DNA from: Dehalococcoidia bacterium
GTDB taxonomy: Bacteria; Chloroflexota; Dehalococcoidia; SZUA-161; SpSt-899
DNA: 5,818 nucleotides
Direction: 5' to 3'
Assembly (NCBI GenBank): GCA_023271515.1
Contig: JALPXQ010000074.1
Location: 1-5,818, forward strand
Below are positions 1 to 5,818 of this stretch, piece after piece (the first letter of the stretch is position 1; each line of letters starts with the position of its first letter). Made by a program: the position numbers and the translations under genes. The notes under the pieces were generated by a model, which was given only the letters and a program-made list of their open reading frames with translations, was not told the DNA's origin and ran no database searches.

Positions 1-1
1 T

Positions 2-73
2 ATAGTGTATTTGGAAGCGATGAGCGGGTCAATCGTCCATTGCTTCACGGATTCAGGTAGTATTAAGAAATGA
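2..73 (+). CDS. possible 3' end of an upstream gene (partial)
   Basis: The frame beginning at base 2 is open from the window edge to a TGA at 71-73, 12 bases before the next start codon. It would encode 23 C-terminal residues ending GSIKK. The frame beginning at base 1 is also open, to a TAG at 58-60, so the frame is not certain. I recognise no family in such a short piece. If real, this gene would probably be co-transcribed with the 86-430 gene. It may equally be non-coding. Confidence 0.22.
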   Translation: MVYLEAMSGSIVHCFTDSGSIKK

Positions 74-85
74 AGGGAGAATAAC

Positions 86-430
86 ATGAAACTATACATA
101 ATGAGAGATCAATCCAAAGGTTTGCTTGGCGGAGTAAAATTTGAGCTCACAGCAAGGGTCGGTCTCACCAATGAGGAGTCAGAGTTGGTGAAAAAGTACA
201 AAACCGAAAAGGAAGTTCTTTTGAAGAGAGAGATCAAGATACCATTCACAGGTAGAGCACTATCTTTTGGTCTCACAATTGGTTCCTTGACGGCTGGCCA
301 GACATTTAAATGTAATGACATCACCGAAATTCTCGAATATGAGAAGAATATCAAGGAGGCCTGCGAAGCCTTCAAGAACTATATTGAGGTAATGAAAAGC
401 TTCGGAGGTGAGGAAGTGATTGAATATTAG
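86..430 (+). CDS. 114-residue conserved-looking hypothetical protein
   Basis: I cannot assign a function. The ATG at 86 is preceded by AGGGAG at 74-79 with a 6-base gap, which supports this start; a second Met at codon 6 has no better site. The product is small, soluble and charged, with no signal peptide, membrane segment or Cys pair. The N-terminal part (residues 1-70) alternates hydrophobic and charged residues in a way that suggests beta strands, including KREIKIPFTG near 47-56. Residues 77-113 look helical (DITEILEYEKNIKEACEAF) and end with an acidic EEVIEY tail. Codon use is AT-rich like the rest of the left block. The 104-base gap to the next gene holds a candidate promoter, so membership of the radical SAM operon is not shown. 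A phage or regulatory small protein is possible, but nothing in the sequence proves it. Confidence 0.75.
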   Translation: MKLYIMRDQSKGLLGGVKFELTARVGLTNEESELVKKYKTEKEVLLKREIKIPFTGRALSFGLTIGSLTAGQTFKCNDITEILEYEKNIKEACEAFKNYIEVMKSFGGEEVIEY

Positions 431-459
431 TTCACTGGATTTTCCCCGAAAGAGTGGAC

Positions 460-488
460 ACTGCTATTCTATCAAATGACTGCTATTC
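460..488 (+). repeat. 10-bp direct repeat ACTGCTATTC, 19-bp period
   Basis: ACTGCTATTC occurs exactly at 460-469 and again at 479-488, so the two copies start 19 bp apart. The second copy overlaps the proposed -35 element of the downstream gene. It could be a binding site for a regulator of the RRE/radical SAM genes. It may also be chance, because only two copies exist and there is no dyad symmetry. Confidence 0.35.
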
Positions 489-504
489 CAAGAAGGTGTA
501 GAAT
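476..504 (+). promoter_or_regulatory. candidate sigma70-type promoter of the RRE/radical SAM operon
   Basis: A -10-like TAGAAT lies at 499-504 (5 of 6 consensus bases). A weak -35-like ATGACT lies 17 bp upstream at 476-481 (4 of 6). Transcription would begin near 511 and run into the strong Shine-Dalgarno AAGGAGG at 521-527. Spacing is ideal but the -35 match is poor, so this is a moderate-to-weak call. A direct repeat overlaps the -35 region. Confidence 0.3.
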
Positions 505-534
505 AAGACTGATTAGGCAAAAGGAGGCTAAAGG

Positions 535-1056
535 ATGAGACAACAGAATGCAAGTTTATTTCTAGAACGGGTTGGTCAAGACTCGTGGCTTGTGGATCTG
601 GAAGGGGAACCAGACCTAATCTGTATCTACGGACCATATATTAACCAACGGATTAGGCGGGAAGTGTATGGGGACCTGCCAAATGATCAAAGTGTTCTTC
701 ATGCGACACCGACCACACATCATGATGCGCATTGGCATCACGGAGGGGGGTATGCCCGTATTAGTTCAAGCGAAGTGAAAAAGGCTCTGAGCTTAATGGG
801 GGAAGTTAAAGATGATTGCATATTTTTGATGCGACCCGAGCTGAAAATGAGGGAAGAAGAGGATGGTCGTTTAATTTGGCAAAATAACACTGTCTATTTT
901 GTCAACAATAAGGGCGCTCGCCTTCTCAACCTTTTGGGAAATCGGATCCGAGTTGGTGATATTAAGATGCTGTGTGAAAAGCATGGCATTTCCAACCGAG
1001 CAGCGATGGAATTCCTCAGAAGGCTTGTCGTATTTGGATTATACAGATCAATCTAG
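535..1056 (+). CDS. PqqD-like RRE-domain protein with His-rich segment
   Basis: Probably the peptide-binding partner of the adjacent radical SAM enzyme. The C-terminal part, about residues 97-173, reads like a PqqD-family RiPP recognition element: RPELKMREEEDGRLIWQ, then YFVNNKGARLLNLL, then helices ending FLRRLVVFGLYRSI. RRE domains (PqqD, MftB) bind precursor leader peptides and present them to the enzyme; applying that here is inference. The N-terminal 95 residues are not a family I recognise. They carry a histidine cluster (H56, H62, H63, H66, H68, H69; TTHHDAHWHHGGG) that could bind metal. The start is firm: AAGGAGG at 521-527 sits 7 bases before the ATG. Stand-alone PqqD/MftB proteins are about 90-110 residues, so this one carries an extra N-terminal region. 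There is no signal peptide, so it is likely cytosolic. The radical SAM gene follows after 24 bases, presumably in one operon. Confidence 0.72.
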   Translation: MRQQNASLFLERVGQDSWLVDLEGEPDLICIYGPYINQRIRREVYGDLPNDQSVLHATPTTHHDAHWHHGGGYARISSSEVKKALSLMGEVKDDCIFLMRPELKMREEEDGRLIWQNNTVYFVNNKGARLLNLLGNRIRVGDIKMLCEKHGISNRAAMEFLRRLVVFGLYRSI

Positions 1057-1080
1057 CCGGCGTTTGGAAGCACTCGGTGA

Positions 1081-2184
1081 ATGAAGGGGGCTCCAGCGAG
1101 GTGCAGCAGGTTGTGCCATATGAGTAGATTGCCTCAGATGAGTCTACCGGAGCTTAAAGCGGCTTTCATCGTGGACTTCGAGATTACTCAGCGTTGTCCA
1201 TACAGATGTTTCTTTTGCGAAGCTGACATTCCCAACATTAAGCCAGGTTGTGAGTTGAACGCCGACGAAGTTTTTCGTATCCTTCAAAAGCTAGCCGACG
1301 CGGAAGTACCCAACGTTTTCTTTACTGGAGGAGAACCACTTTTGCGGCCCGATCTTCCAGATTTATTTAGGCATTGTTCTAATTTGGGCTTAGACCCATG
1401 TGTCAGCACGAACGCCTTTTCCTTGGATGAATCTAACTTGCGCCAGTTAATTGATGCCGGCCTAGATAGTATCCAGGTTAGTATCTTCGGACCAAAAGCT
1501 ATCCATGAAGCCATTGTTGGGAAGAATGGGTCCTATGCAGAAGCCATGAATAATTTGAAGATGTTAGTAGATGCTGGGGTTAGGGTTGAAATTGCTTGCG
1601 TTGGCTTAAGAGAGAACCTCGAATACATTCCGACGCTTGTTAGAGAGGTGGCGTTACTTGGAGTTCCATTTTTTCGGGTGTTGCGATACGTACCTGGTCA
1701 TAGAAAAGAAATGCTTGAACATATACCCCGAAGAAGATCACTGCAGAAGTGCATCGCGGAGATTCAAAGAGCAGCAAAAGAGTCTAATATAGATATAGCT
1801 CTAGGTTTGTGCCCAGGAACTGAGGGGGCTACAACTCATCTAGTTAGGGGAATTCATCCGGTCGCTTTCGCATGTCCAGCCGGAAAGACAAGCTTCGCGA
1901 TTATGCCGAATGGCGATGTATACCCTTGCATATTCTTTAAGAACAGACCTGAAATGCTTTGTGGCAACGTATTAAGGGATAGCGTTAGCGAGATATGGAA
2001 TAACCCAAAAATGGTAGTCTTCAGGAGGTTAACGCCAGCCGACTATACTGGCATTTGTGGCCATTGTGAAAGGAAATGGCTGTGCTACTCAGCCCGCTGC
2101 GTAGCTTACAACCTGGGCAATAATTTATACGGCGATGATTTATCTTGCTATATAGTACGTGAAACACTTGGTCTAGAAGTGTAG
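1081..2184 (+). CDS. radical SAM/SPASM domain enzyme (PqqE/MftC-like peptide maturase)
   Basis: Radical S-adenosylmethionine enzyme with a SPASM extension, a family that modifies ribosomal peptides or proteins (PqqE, MftC, anaerobic sulfatase maturases). The SAM-binding 4Fe-4S motif is CPYRCFFC (C39, C43, C46). FFTGGEPLLRPDL at about 80-92 holds the GGEP SAM-binding motif. The SPASM region begins at C265 (CPAG) and continues with C283 (GDVYPC), C294, C326, C329 (ICGHC), C335, C340 and C356, enough for two auxiliary clusters and spaced much as in PqqE. At 367 residues the length is normal and the frame is intact. The ATG at 1081 has only a weak GGAAG at 1066-1070. The in-frame ATG at 1120 (Met14), behind CAGG at 1107-1110, may be the true start and would drop a tail with no recognisable motif. 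The upstream RRE-domain gene strongly suggests a peptide substrate, but the exact reaction cannot be read from the sequence. Confidence 0.9.
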   Translation: MKGAPARCSRLCHMSRLPQMSLPELKAAFIVDFEITQRCPYRCFFCEADIPNIKPGCELNADEVFRILQKLADAEVPNVFFTGGEPLLRPDLPDLFRHCSNLGLDPCVSTNAFSLDESNLRQLIDAGLDSIQVSIFGPKAIHEAIVGKNGSYAEAMNNLKMLVDAGVRVEIACVGLRENLEYIPTLVREVALLGVPFFRVLRYVPGHRKEMLEHIPRRRSLQKCIAEIQRAAKESNIDIALGLCPGTEGATTHLVRGIHPVAFACPAGKTSFAIMPNGDVYPCIFFKNRPEMLCGNVLRDSVSEIWNNPKMVVFRRLTPADYTGICGHCERKWLCYSARCVAYNLGNNLYGDDLSCYIVRETLGLEV

Positions 2185-2205
2185 CTGAATAGAAAGGAGC
2201 GTATT

Positions 2206-2316
2206 TTGGGCTGTCGCGTGTCCTCCTCAACGATTGTTGTGGTGCTATCCCTATTGCTGCTGAGCTACGCCAATGCCAAAACCAATTTCCGCTTGGGTTC
2301 TGTAGCTAAAACATAG
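2206..2316 (+). CDS. small TTG-started ORF, 36 aa: candidate peptide or gene remnant
   Basis: AAAGGAG at 2193-2199 lies 6 bases before a TTG at 2206, an excellent ribosome-binding arrangement 21 bases behind the radical SAM stop. The 36-codon product has a short polar start (MGCRVSSS), a hydrophobic core (TIVVVLSLLLLS, about residues 9-20) and YANA before K25, which looks like a signal peptide with an A-N-A cleavage site. The remaining 12 residues are KTNFRLGSVAKT, then TAG. Two readings fit. It may be a secreted or modified peptide encoded with the RRE/radical SAM pair, possibly its substrate. Alternatively it is a remnant: FRLGSVAK closely resembles the SxxK active-site segment (FRxxSVxK) of serine beta-lactamase-like hydrolases, and the frame stops just after it. 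The non-ATG start and small size keep confidence low. Confidence 0.38.
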   Translation: MGCRVSSSTIVVVLSLLLLSYANAKTNFRLGSVAKT

Positions 2317-2467
2317 CCAACTGAGGTACACCATTTCTGGCTACACCGACTGAAATTTTAATTTGTGCTGCTTTATTCATCTTTATTTATGCACGGCGAA
2401 ACAGATGCTGTTAAGCAGTTTTCTGGCTATATTTGACGTGTTTTAGCTGCGATCCAGCTGCGAAAAC
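2317..2467. other. 151-bp AT-rich intergenic region before the GNAT gene
   Basis: I see no gene with a usable start here. Short open stretches exist (for example a hydrophobic run ILICAALFIFIYARR read around 2353-2391), but none has a start codon with a Shine-Dalgarno site, so decayed coding DNA is possible. TAGCCA at 2314-2319 and TGGCTA at 2338-2343 form a 6-bp inverted repeat with an 18-base loop and no T-tract, so it is not a convincing terminator. TTGACG at 2433-2438 is -35-like but has no -10 partner at proper spacing. Confidence 0.5.
2445..2463 (+). repeat. 8-bp direct repeat AGCTGCGA at 11-bp period
   Basis: AGCTGCGA occurs at 2445-2452 and 2456-2463, one helical turn apart, ending four bases before the proposed start of the acetyltransferase gene. 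AGCTG and CAGCT within it also form a short dyad. It could be an operator or translation-control element for that gene, but with two short copies chance is a fair alternative. Confidence 0.3.
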
Positions 2468-2968
2468 ATGAGGGAACTTCGGCCTAAACAAGCTACGAAC
2501 AGCCAAGATTTCAGTGTAAGGTTTGCCAATCAGAGGATGGTTCATGAGAGTCGCTCGTTTCTAATGTCAGTTTTCGCCCCACTTCTTTACGACGAACTTT
2601 CACGATCTCTAGAAGAACTAGAAAAAAGAGCATCGAGAGCGAACTGTGATATTGTGTGCATGTTTTCACAGGAGGAAATGGTCGCCGTCTTGCAGATGGA
2701 ATGGCACGACGAGTATGTTCACGTGAACCTATTTGGTGTTCATCATACTTATAGGGGTAAAGGTCTCCCCAGGCAAATGCTTGCATGGCTTGAACTGGAA
2801 TGCCGAAGGCGTCGAATAACTAGAATCGAATTCGAAACACTTGAGGAATGGCAGACTCGCCACCGGTTCTATGAGACGCTCGGCTTCACTAAAGGAGAAT
2901 CGTTCACACGCTGTGGTGTGCTCTATAGGAAGTTTAGGAAGTTCATAACTCCTTTGCCAACGTCCTGA
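2468..2968 (+). CDS. GNAT-family N-acetyltransferase
   Basis: Likely transfers an acyl group from acetyl-CoA to an amine; the substrate is unknown. The central acetyl-CoA-binding motif A is seen as VHVNLFGVHHTYRGKGLPRQ (about residues 84-103), with the pyrophosphate-binding loop at R96-P101. The usual last position of that loop (Q/R-x-x-G-x-G/A) is proline here. Motif B follows as RFYETLGFTKGE (133-144), typical of GNAT C-termini. The 166-residue length is normal. The first 45 residues do not match the core fold clearly. The ATG at 2468 has no Shine-Dalgarno site. The next in-frame ATG, at 2537 (Met24), has none at good spacing either, so the start is uncertain. It follows the RRE/radical SAM genes in the same orientation and composition, so a tailoring role on the same product is possible but unproven; the gap before it may mean separate transcription. 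Confidence 0.8.
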   Translation: MRELRPKQATNSQDFSVRFANQRMVHESRSFLMSVFAPLLYDELSRSLEELEKRASRANCDIVCMFSQEEMVAVLQMEWHDEYVHVNLFGVHHTYRGKGLPRQMLAWLELECRRRRITRIEFETLEEWQTRHRFYETLGFTKGESFTRCGVLYRKFRKFITPLPTS

Positions 2969-3149
2969 TTAGGACCTTCCAAGCTATCATACCACCTTAA
3001 GAATTGGACTTGCCTGCCCGTAAACCAAGGCCAATACATGTAGGGGAGGGGGGGGGTCAGAGCTTGTCTTTTGCTGCCTTTCCTGCTATTTTAGGGCAAT
3101 TATAGCTTCGCGGAATTGGCTGGGGTGACGCCACCCTCCGAACCAGAGA
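2969..3149. other. intergenic region between convergent genes, with a G-tract at 3043-3056
   Basis: This 181-bp gap separates the plus-strand acetyltransferase from the minus-strand epimerase, so two transcripts should end here. I find no strong intrinsic terminator for either. The hairpins GTCCT/AGGAC (2962-2966 with 2971-2975) and GGGTG/CACCC (3123-3127 with 3132-3136) have 5-bp stems and no T-tract. The notable element is a run of four Gs, one A and nine Gs at 3043-3056. The shift from AT-rich to GC-rich DNA falls in this gap. Confidence 0.55.
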
Positions 3150-4085
3150 CTACTGATCTGTCGACCCGAAACGTTCCTCATAATAGCTGACCGTCGCGAG
3201 TAGTCCCTCTTCGAGAGAGAGCCCTGCCTGCCAGCCCAGCTCCTCCTGGGCCTTTGTGGCATCGAGGCAGATACGGTAAACCTCACCGGCTCGAACCGGC
3301 GCATAACGGGGACTCCCAAAATAACCCAGCACCTTAGCCAGGGTATCAAACATCTCTTTGTCAGAGGTCTCCACCCCGGTGCCAATATTGTAGATGCCGG
3401 TGTTGTCTCGCTCCATTGCCAGCAGGTTGGCTGCCACCACGTCAAATACATGGGTGTAGTCCCGGGTCTTGTCCCCGGAACCGAAGATAGTCGGCTGCTC
3501 ACCCCGGAGCATCTGGCCGGCAAAGATTGCCACCACTCCGGCTTCTCCATTAGGGTTCTGCCTCGGACCGTAAACGTTAGGATATCTTAGCGCCACCCAA
3601 CTGAGCCGGTGTTGAAGCCCGTAAAGGTGCAGATAATGCTCCACAGTATGCTTGGAAATTCCATATTGCGAGAGTGGATTTATGGGATGGGTCTCGTTGA
3701 CCGGCAGGTGGTGGGGCTCTCCGTAAATTGCTCCCCCGGAGGAGGCATAGATAATCTTTCTTGCGCCAAAGCGAACGCAGTTGAGAATAACATTAAGGCT
3801 GCCCAGGATGTTCTCCTGGGCATCAAAGATGGGTTCAGCTACCGATCTGGTGATGACCATCTGAGCCGCCTGGTGGCTGACGATCTCCGGTCTCTCTCGC
3901 TCAAAGATGCCGGCAAGCTCTGAGTCACAGATGCTCATCTCATAGAACTTGGCGCTGGGATTGATATTCTGCCGCGAGCCGGTGGTCAGATTATCTACGA
4001 CCACTACCTGGTGACCTTTCTCAATCAGGGCATCGACTATGTGGGAACCGATAAATCCTGCTCCACCAGTGACCATGATTTTCAT
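3150..4085 (-). CDS. NAD-dependent nucleotide-sugar epimerase/dehydratase (extended SDR, GalE-like)
   Basis: Extended short-chain dehydrogenase/reductase, most like UDP-glucose 4-epimerase and related sugar-nucleotide epimerases, which supply activated sugars for surface polysaccharides or galactose metabolism. The N-terminus has the Rossmann NAD-binding motif TGGAGFIGSH (residues 6-15), followed by the acidic VVDNL (about 29-33). The active site is seen as ASSGGAIYG (114-122) and the YxxxK pair Y141/K145 in SQYGISK. RYPNVYGPRQ (168-177) and TRDYTHVFDVV (208-218) are conserved substrate-domain segments. At 311 residues it is full length. No Shine-Dalgarno site precedes the ATG, but a strong promoter ends only a few bases upstream, so translation from a nearly leaderless mRNA is likely. 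The exact substrate (UDP-Glc, UDP-GlcNAc, UDP-GlcA or dTDP sugar) cannot be fixed from sequence alone, so no gene symbol is given. It diverges from the GAPDH gene. Confidence 0.93.
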   Translation of the reverse strand: MKIMVTGGAGFIGSHIVDALIEKGHQVVVVDNLTTGSRQNINPSAKFYEMSICDSELAGIFERERPEIVSHQAAQMVITRSVAEPIFDAQENILGSLNVILNCVRFGARKIIYASSGGAIYGEPHHLPVNETHPINPLSQYGISKHTVEHYLHLYGLQHRLSWVALRYPNVYGPRQNPNGEAGVVAIFAGQMLRGEQPTIFGSGDKTRDYTHVFDVVAANLLAMERDNTGIYNIGTGVETSDKEMFDTLAKVLGYFGSPRYAPVRAGEVYRICLDATKAQEELGWQAGLSLEEGLLATVSYYEERFGSTDQ

Positions 4086-4094
4086 GTCATCTTA

Positions 4095-4123
4095 AATCTA
4101 TTAGGTTTCCAGGGGTTTGTCAA
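4095..4123 (-). promoter_or_regulatory. sigma70-type promoter of the epimerase gene, near-leaderless
   Basis: On the minus strand a perfect TTGACA (plus-strand 4118-4123) is followed after exactly 17 bp by TAGATT (plus-strand 4095-4100, 4 of 6 consensus bases). The expected transcription start is near 4088, only about 3 bases before the ATG at 4085. This explains why the gene has no Shine-Dalgarno site. Confidence 0.6.
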
Positions 4124-4151
4124 GAGGGCGCGCCACAAATTTCATGGTTCC

Positions 4152-4182
4152 TTGACATCTCAGGGCGATAATCTGTTATCAT
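4152..4182 (+). promoter_or_regulatory. sigma70-type promoter of the GAPDH gene
   Basis: A perfect TTGACA at 4152-4157 is followed by TATCAT at 4177-4182 (5 of 6 consensus bases) with a 19-bp spacer, slightly longer than ideal. Transcription would start near 4189, leaving a leader of about 29 bases that carries AAAGGAGG at 4203-4210. Confidence 0.6.
4167..4180. promoter_or_regulatory. short palindrome GATAA-TCTG-TTATC, possible operator
   Basis: GATAA at 4167-4171 and TTATC at 4176-4180 form a perfect 5-bp dyad around TCTG, inside the spacer and overlapping the -10 box of the GAPDH promoter. A repressor bound here would block that promoter. No regulator is encoded in the window, and a 5-bp dyad can arise by chance. 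Confidence 0.3.
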
Positions 4183-4217
4183 AGAGCAGAGCAAAATCAA
4201 ACAAAGGAGGAATCGAT

Positions 4218-5231
<1,014 letters not shown>

Positions 5232-5260
5232 CATAGGAGCATTTGAAGGGGTACTGCACC

Positions 5261-5818
5261 ATGATCCTGGCTGACCTGGGGGCCGATGTGATCAAGGTCG
5301 AGGAGCCCGGCCCGCCCACCGGTCGGCGGGCCGAGCAGGCGGGCCAGGCGCCGGAGATGAACCTGCTGATGGATCAAGGTTCCCCGTTCAATGTCCTGAA
5401 CCGCAACAAGCGGAGTATCGGTCTTAACCTGAAGCATGAGGATGCCCGCGAGGCCTTCTACAAGCTGGCGGAAACGGCCGATGTTATGGTGGAGGAGTTC
5501 CGTCCCGGCGTATCGAAGCGGTTGGGCATTGACTACCAGACCCTCTCGGGGATAAATCCAAAGATCATCTACTGCGCCATCACCGGCTACGGCCAGGATG
5601 GCCCCTACCGGGACTTGCCGGGGCATGACATCAACTATATCTCCACGGCGGGGGCACTGGGAGCGATAGGAGAGAAGGACGGCAAACCGGCAATACCACT
5701 AAACCTGCTGGGCGACTTTGCCGGGGGCGGTATGCAGGGCGCTATTGGTATCCTGGCAGCGCTGATGGCGCGGGAGCGCACCGGCAGGGGGCAGTTTGTG
5801 GATATCGCCATGACCGAC
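5261..5818 (+). CDS. CoA-transferase family III / alpha-methylacyl-CoA racemase-like protein, 3' end outside window, N-terminus truncated
   Basis: The 186 visible codons match the CaiB/BaiF (family III CoA-transferase) fold and are closest to alpha-methylacyl-CoA racemase, which epimerises 2-methylacyl-CoA thioesters. MILADLGADVIKVEEPG (1-17) and NRNKRSIGLNL (48-58) are family hallmarks. GHDINY (121-126) and LLGDFAGGG (149-157) carry His122 and Asp152, equivalent to the catalytic His/Asp pair of the Mycobacterium tuberculosis racemase. Family members normally have about 20 more N-terminal residues, ending GPYCTM. Here the same frame reads KGYCTM just before the ATG and hits a TAG at 5234-5236, so the first strand of the fold is missing. 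The ATG at 5261 has GAAGGGG at 5245-5251 (9-base gap). The gene may be a translated truncated form or a pseudogene. Very high GC suits the right block. Other family members transfer CoA, so the activity is inferred. Confidence 0.8.
   Translation, partial: MILADLGADVIKVEEPGPPTGRRAEQAGQAPEMNLLMDQGSPFNVLNRNKRSIGLNLKHEDAREAFYKLAETADVMVEEFRPGVSKRLGIDYQTLSGINPKIIYCAITGYGQDGPYRDLPGHDINYISTAGALGAIGEKDGKPAIPLNLLGDFAGGGMQGAIGILAALMARERTGRGQFVDIAMTD

Noticed and set aside
476..538. 20-codon ORF ending in an ATGA overlap with the start of the RRE-domain gene
   Set aside because: It has no Shine-Dalgarno site and its start would lie upstream of the inferred transcription start. Probably chance.
2235..2275. 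Minus-strand stretch reading GGCGTAGCTCAGCAG, like the 5' end of a tRNA
   Set aside because: The D-stem does not close, and no anticodon arm or T-arm (GGTTCGA) follows at the right spacing.
2962..2975. GTCCT-GATT-AGGAC hairpin at the acetyltransferase stop codon
   Set aside because: The stem is only 5 bp and no T-tract follows, so it is not a supported terminator.
3123..3136. GGGTG-ACGC-CACCC hairpin downstream of the epimerase stop (minus strand)
   Set aside because: The stem is 5 bp and lacks a T-tract on the minus strand. Too weak to call a terminator.
3086..3550. 154-codon minus-strand open frame
   Set aside because: It overlaps the epimerase gene in another frame, and the epimerase has clear family motifs. 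It is a composition shadow.
4127..4134. GGCGCGCC palindrome
   Set aside because: An isolated 8-bp GC palindrome with no link to the promoters' key positions; likely chance in GC-rich DNA.

Overview
The window looks like a bacterial chromosome fragment made of two blocks with different base composition. The right block (about 3060-5818) is GC-rich housekeeping or metabolic DNA: a nucleotide-sugar epimerase on the minus strand, a type I glyceraldehyde-3-phosphate dehydrogenase on the plus strand, and the 5' part of a CoA-transferase family III / alpha-methylacyl-CoA racemase gene that runs off the window end. The left block (1-about 3060) is visibly AT-richer. Hand counts of single 60-base lines give 22/60 G+C at 181-240, 25/60 at 1501-1560 and 25/60 at 2701-2760, against 38/60 at 3241-3300, 37/60 at 4501-4560 and 46/60 at 5281-5340. 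Purine-rich Shine-Dalgarno sites (AAGGAGG) and sigma70-type TTGACA boxes fit a bacterium. The gene mix recalls Dehalococcoidia/Chloroflexota genomes, but that assignment is inference only.

Left block, in order: a possible tail of an upstream gene; a conserved-looking 114-residue protein of unknown function (86-430); a short intergenic stretch with a candidate promoter and a 10-bp direct repeat; a 173-residue protein with a histidine-rich middle and a C-terminal PqqD-like peptide-recognition (RRE) domain (535-1056); a radical SAM/SPASM enzyme (1081-2184); a tiny TTG-started ORF with an excellent Shine-Dalgarno site (2206-2316); and a GNAT-type acetyltransferase (2468-2968). The RRE protein next to a radical SAM/SPASM enzyme is the layout of peptide-modifying systems such as PqqD/PqqE and MftB/MftC. 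No known precursor peptide family is visible, so this is the best candidate for an undescribed system. The 36-codon ORF directly behind the radical SAM gene is the only well-initiated small peptide candidate, but it could also be a gene remnant.

Right block: the epimerase and GAPDH genes diverge from a 132-bp intergenic region carrying a convincing promoter on each strand. The epimerase promoter lies so close to its ATG that the transcript should be almost leaderless, which fits the missing Shine-Dalgarno site. The racemase gene begins 29 bp after the GAPDH stop and lacks about 20 conserved N-terminal residues. A trace of the missing beginning in another frame suggests a small internal deletion.
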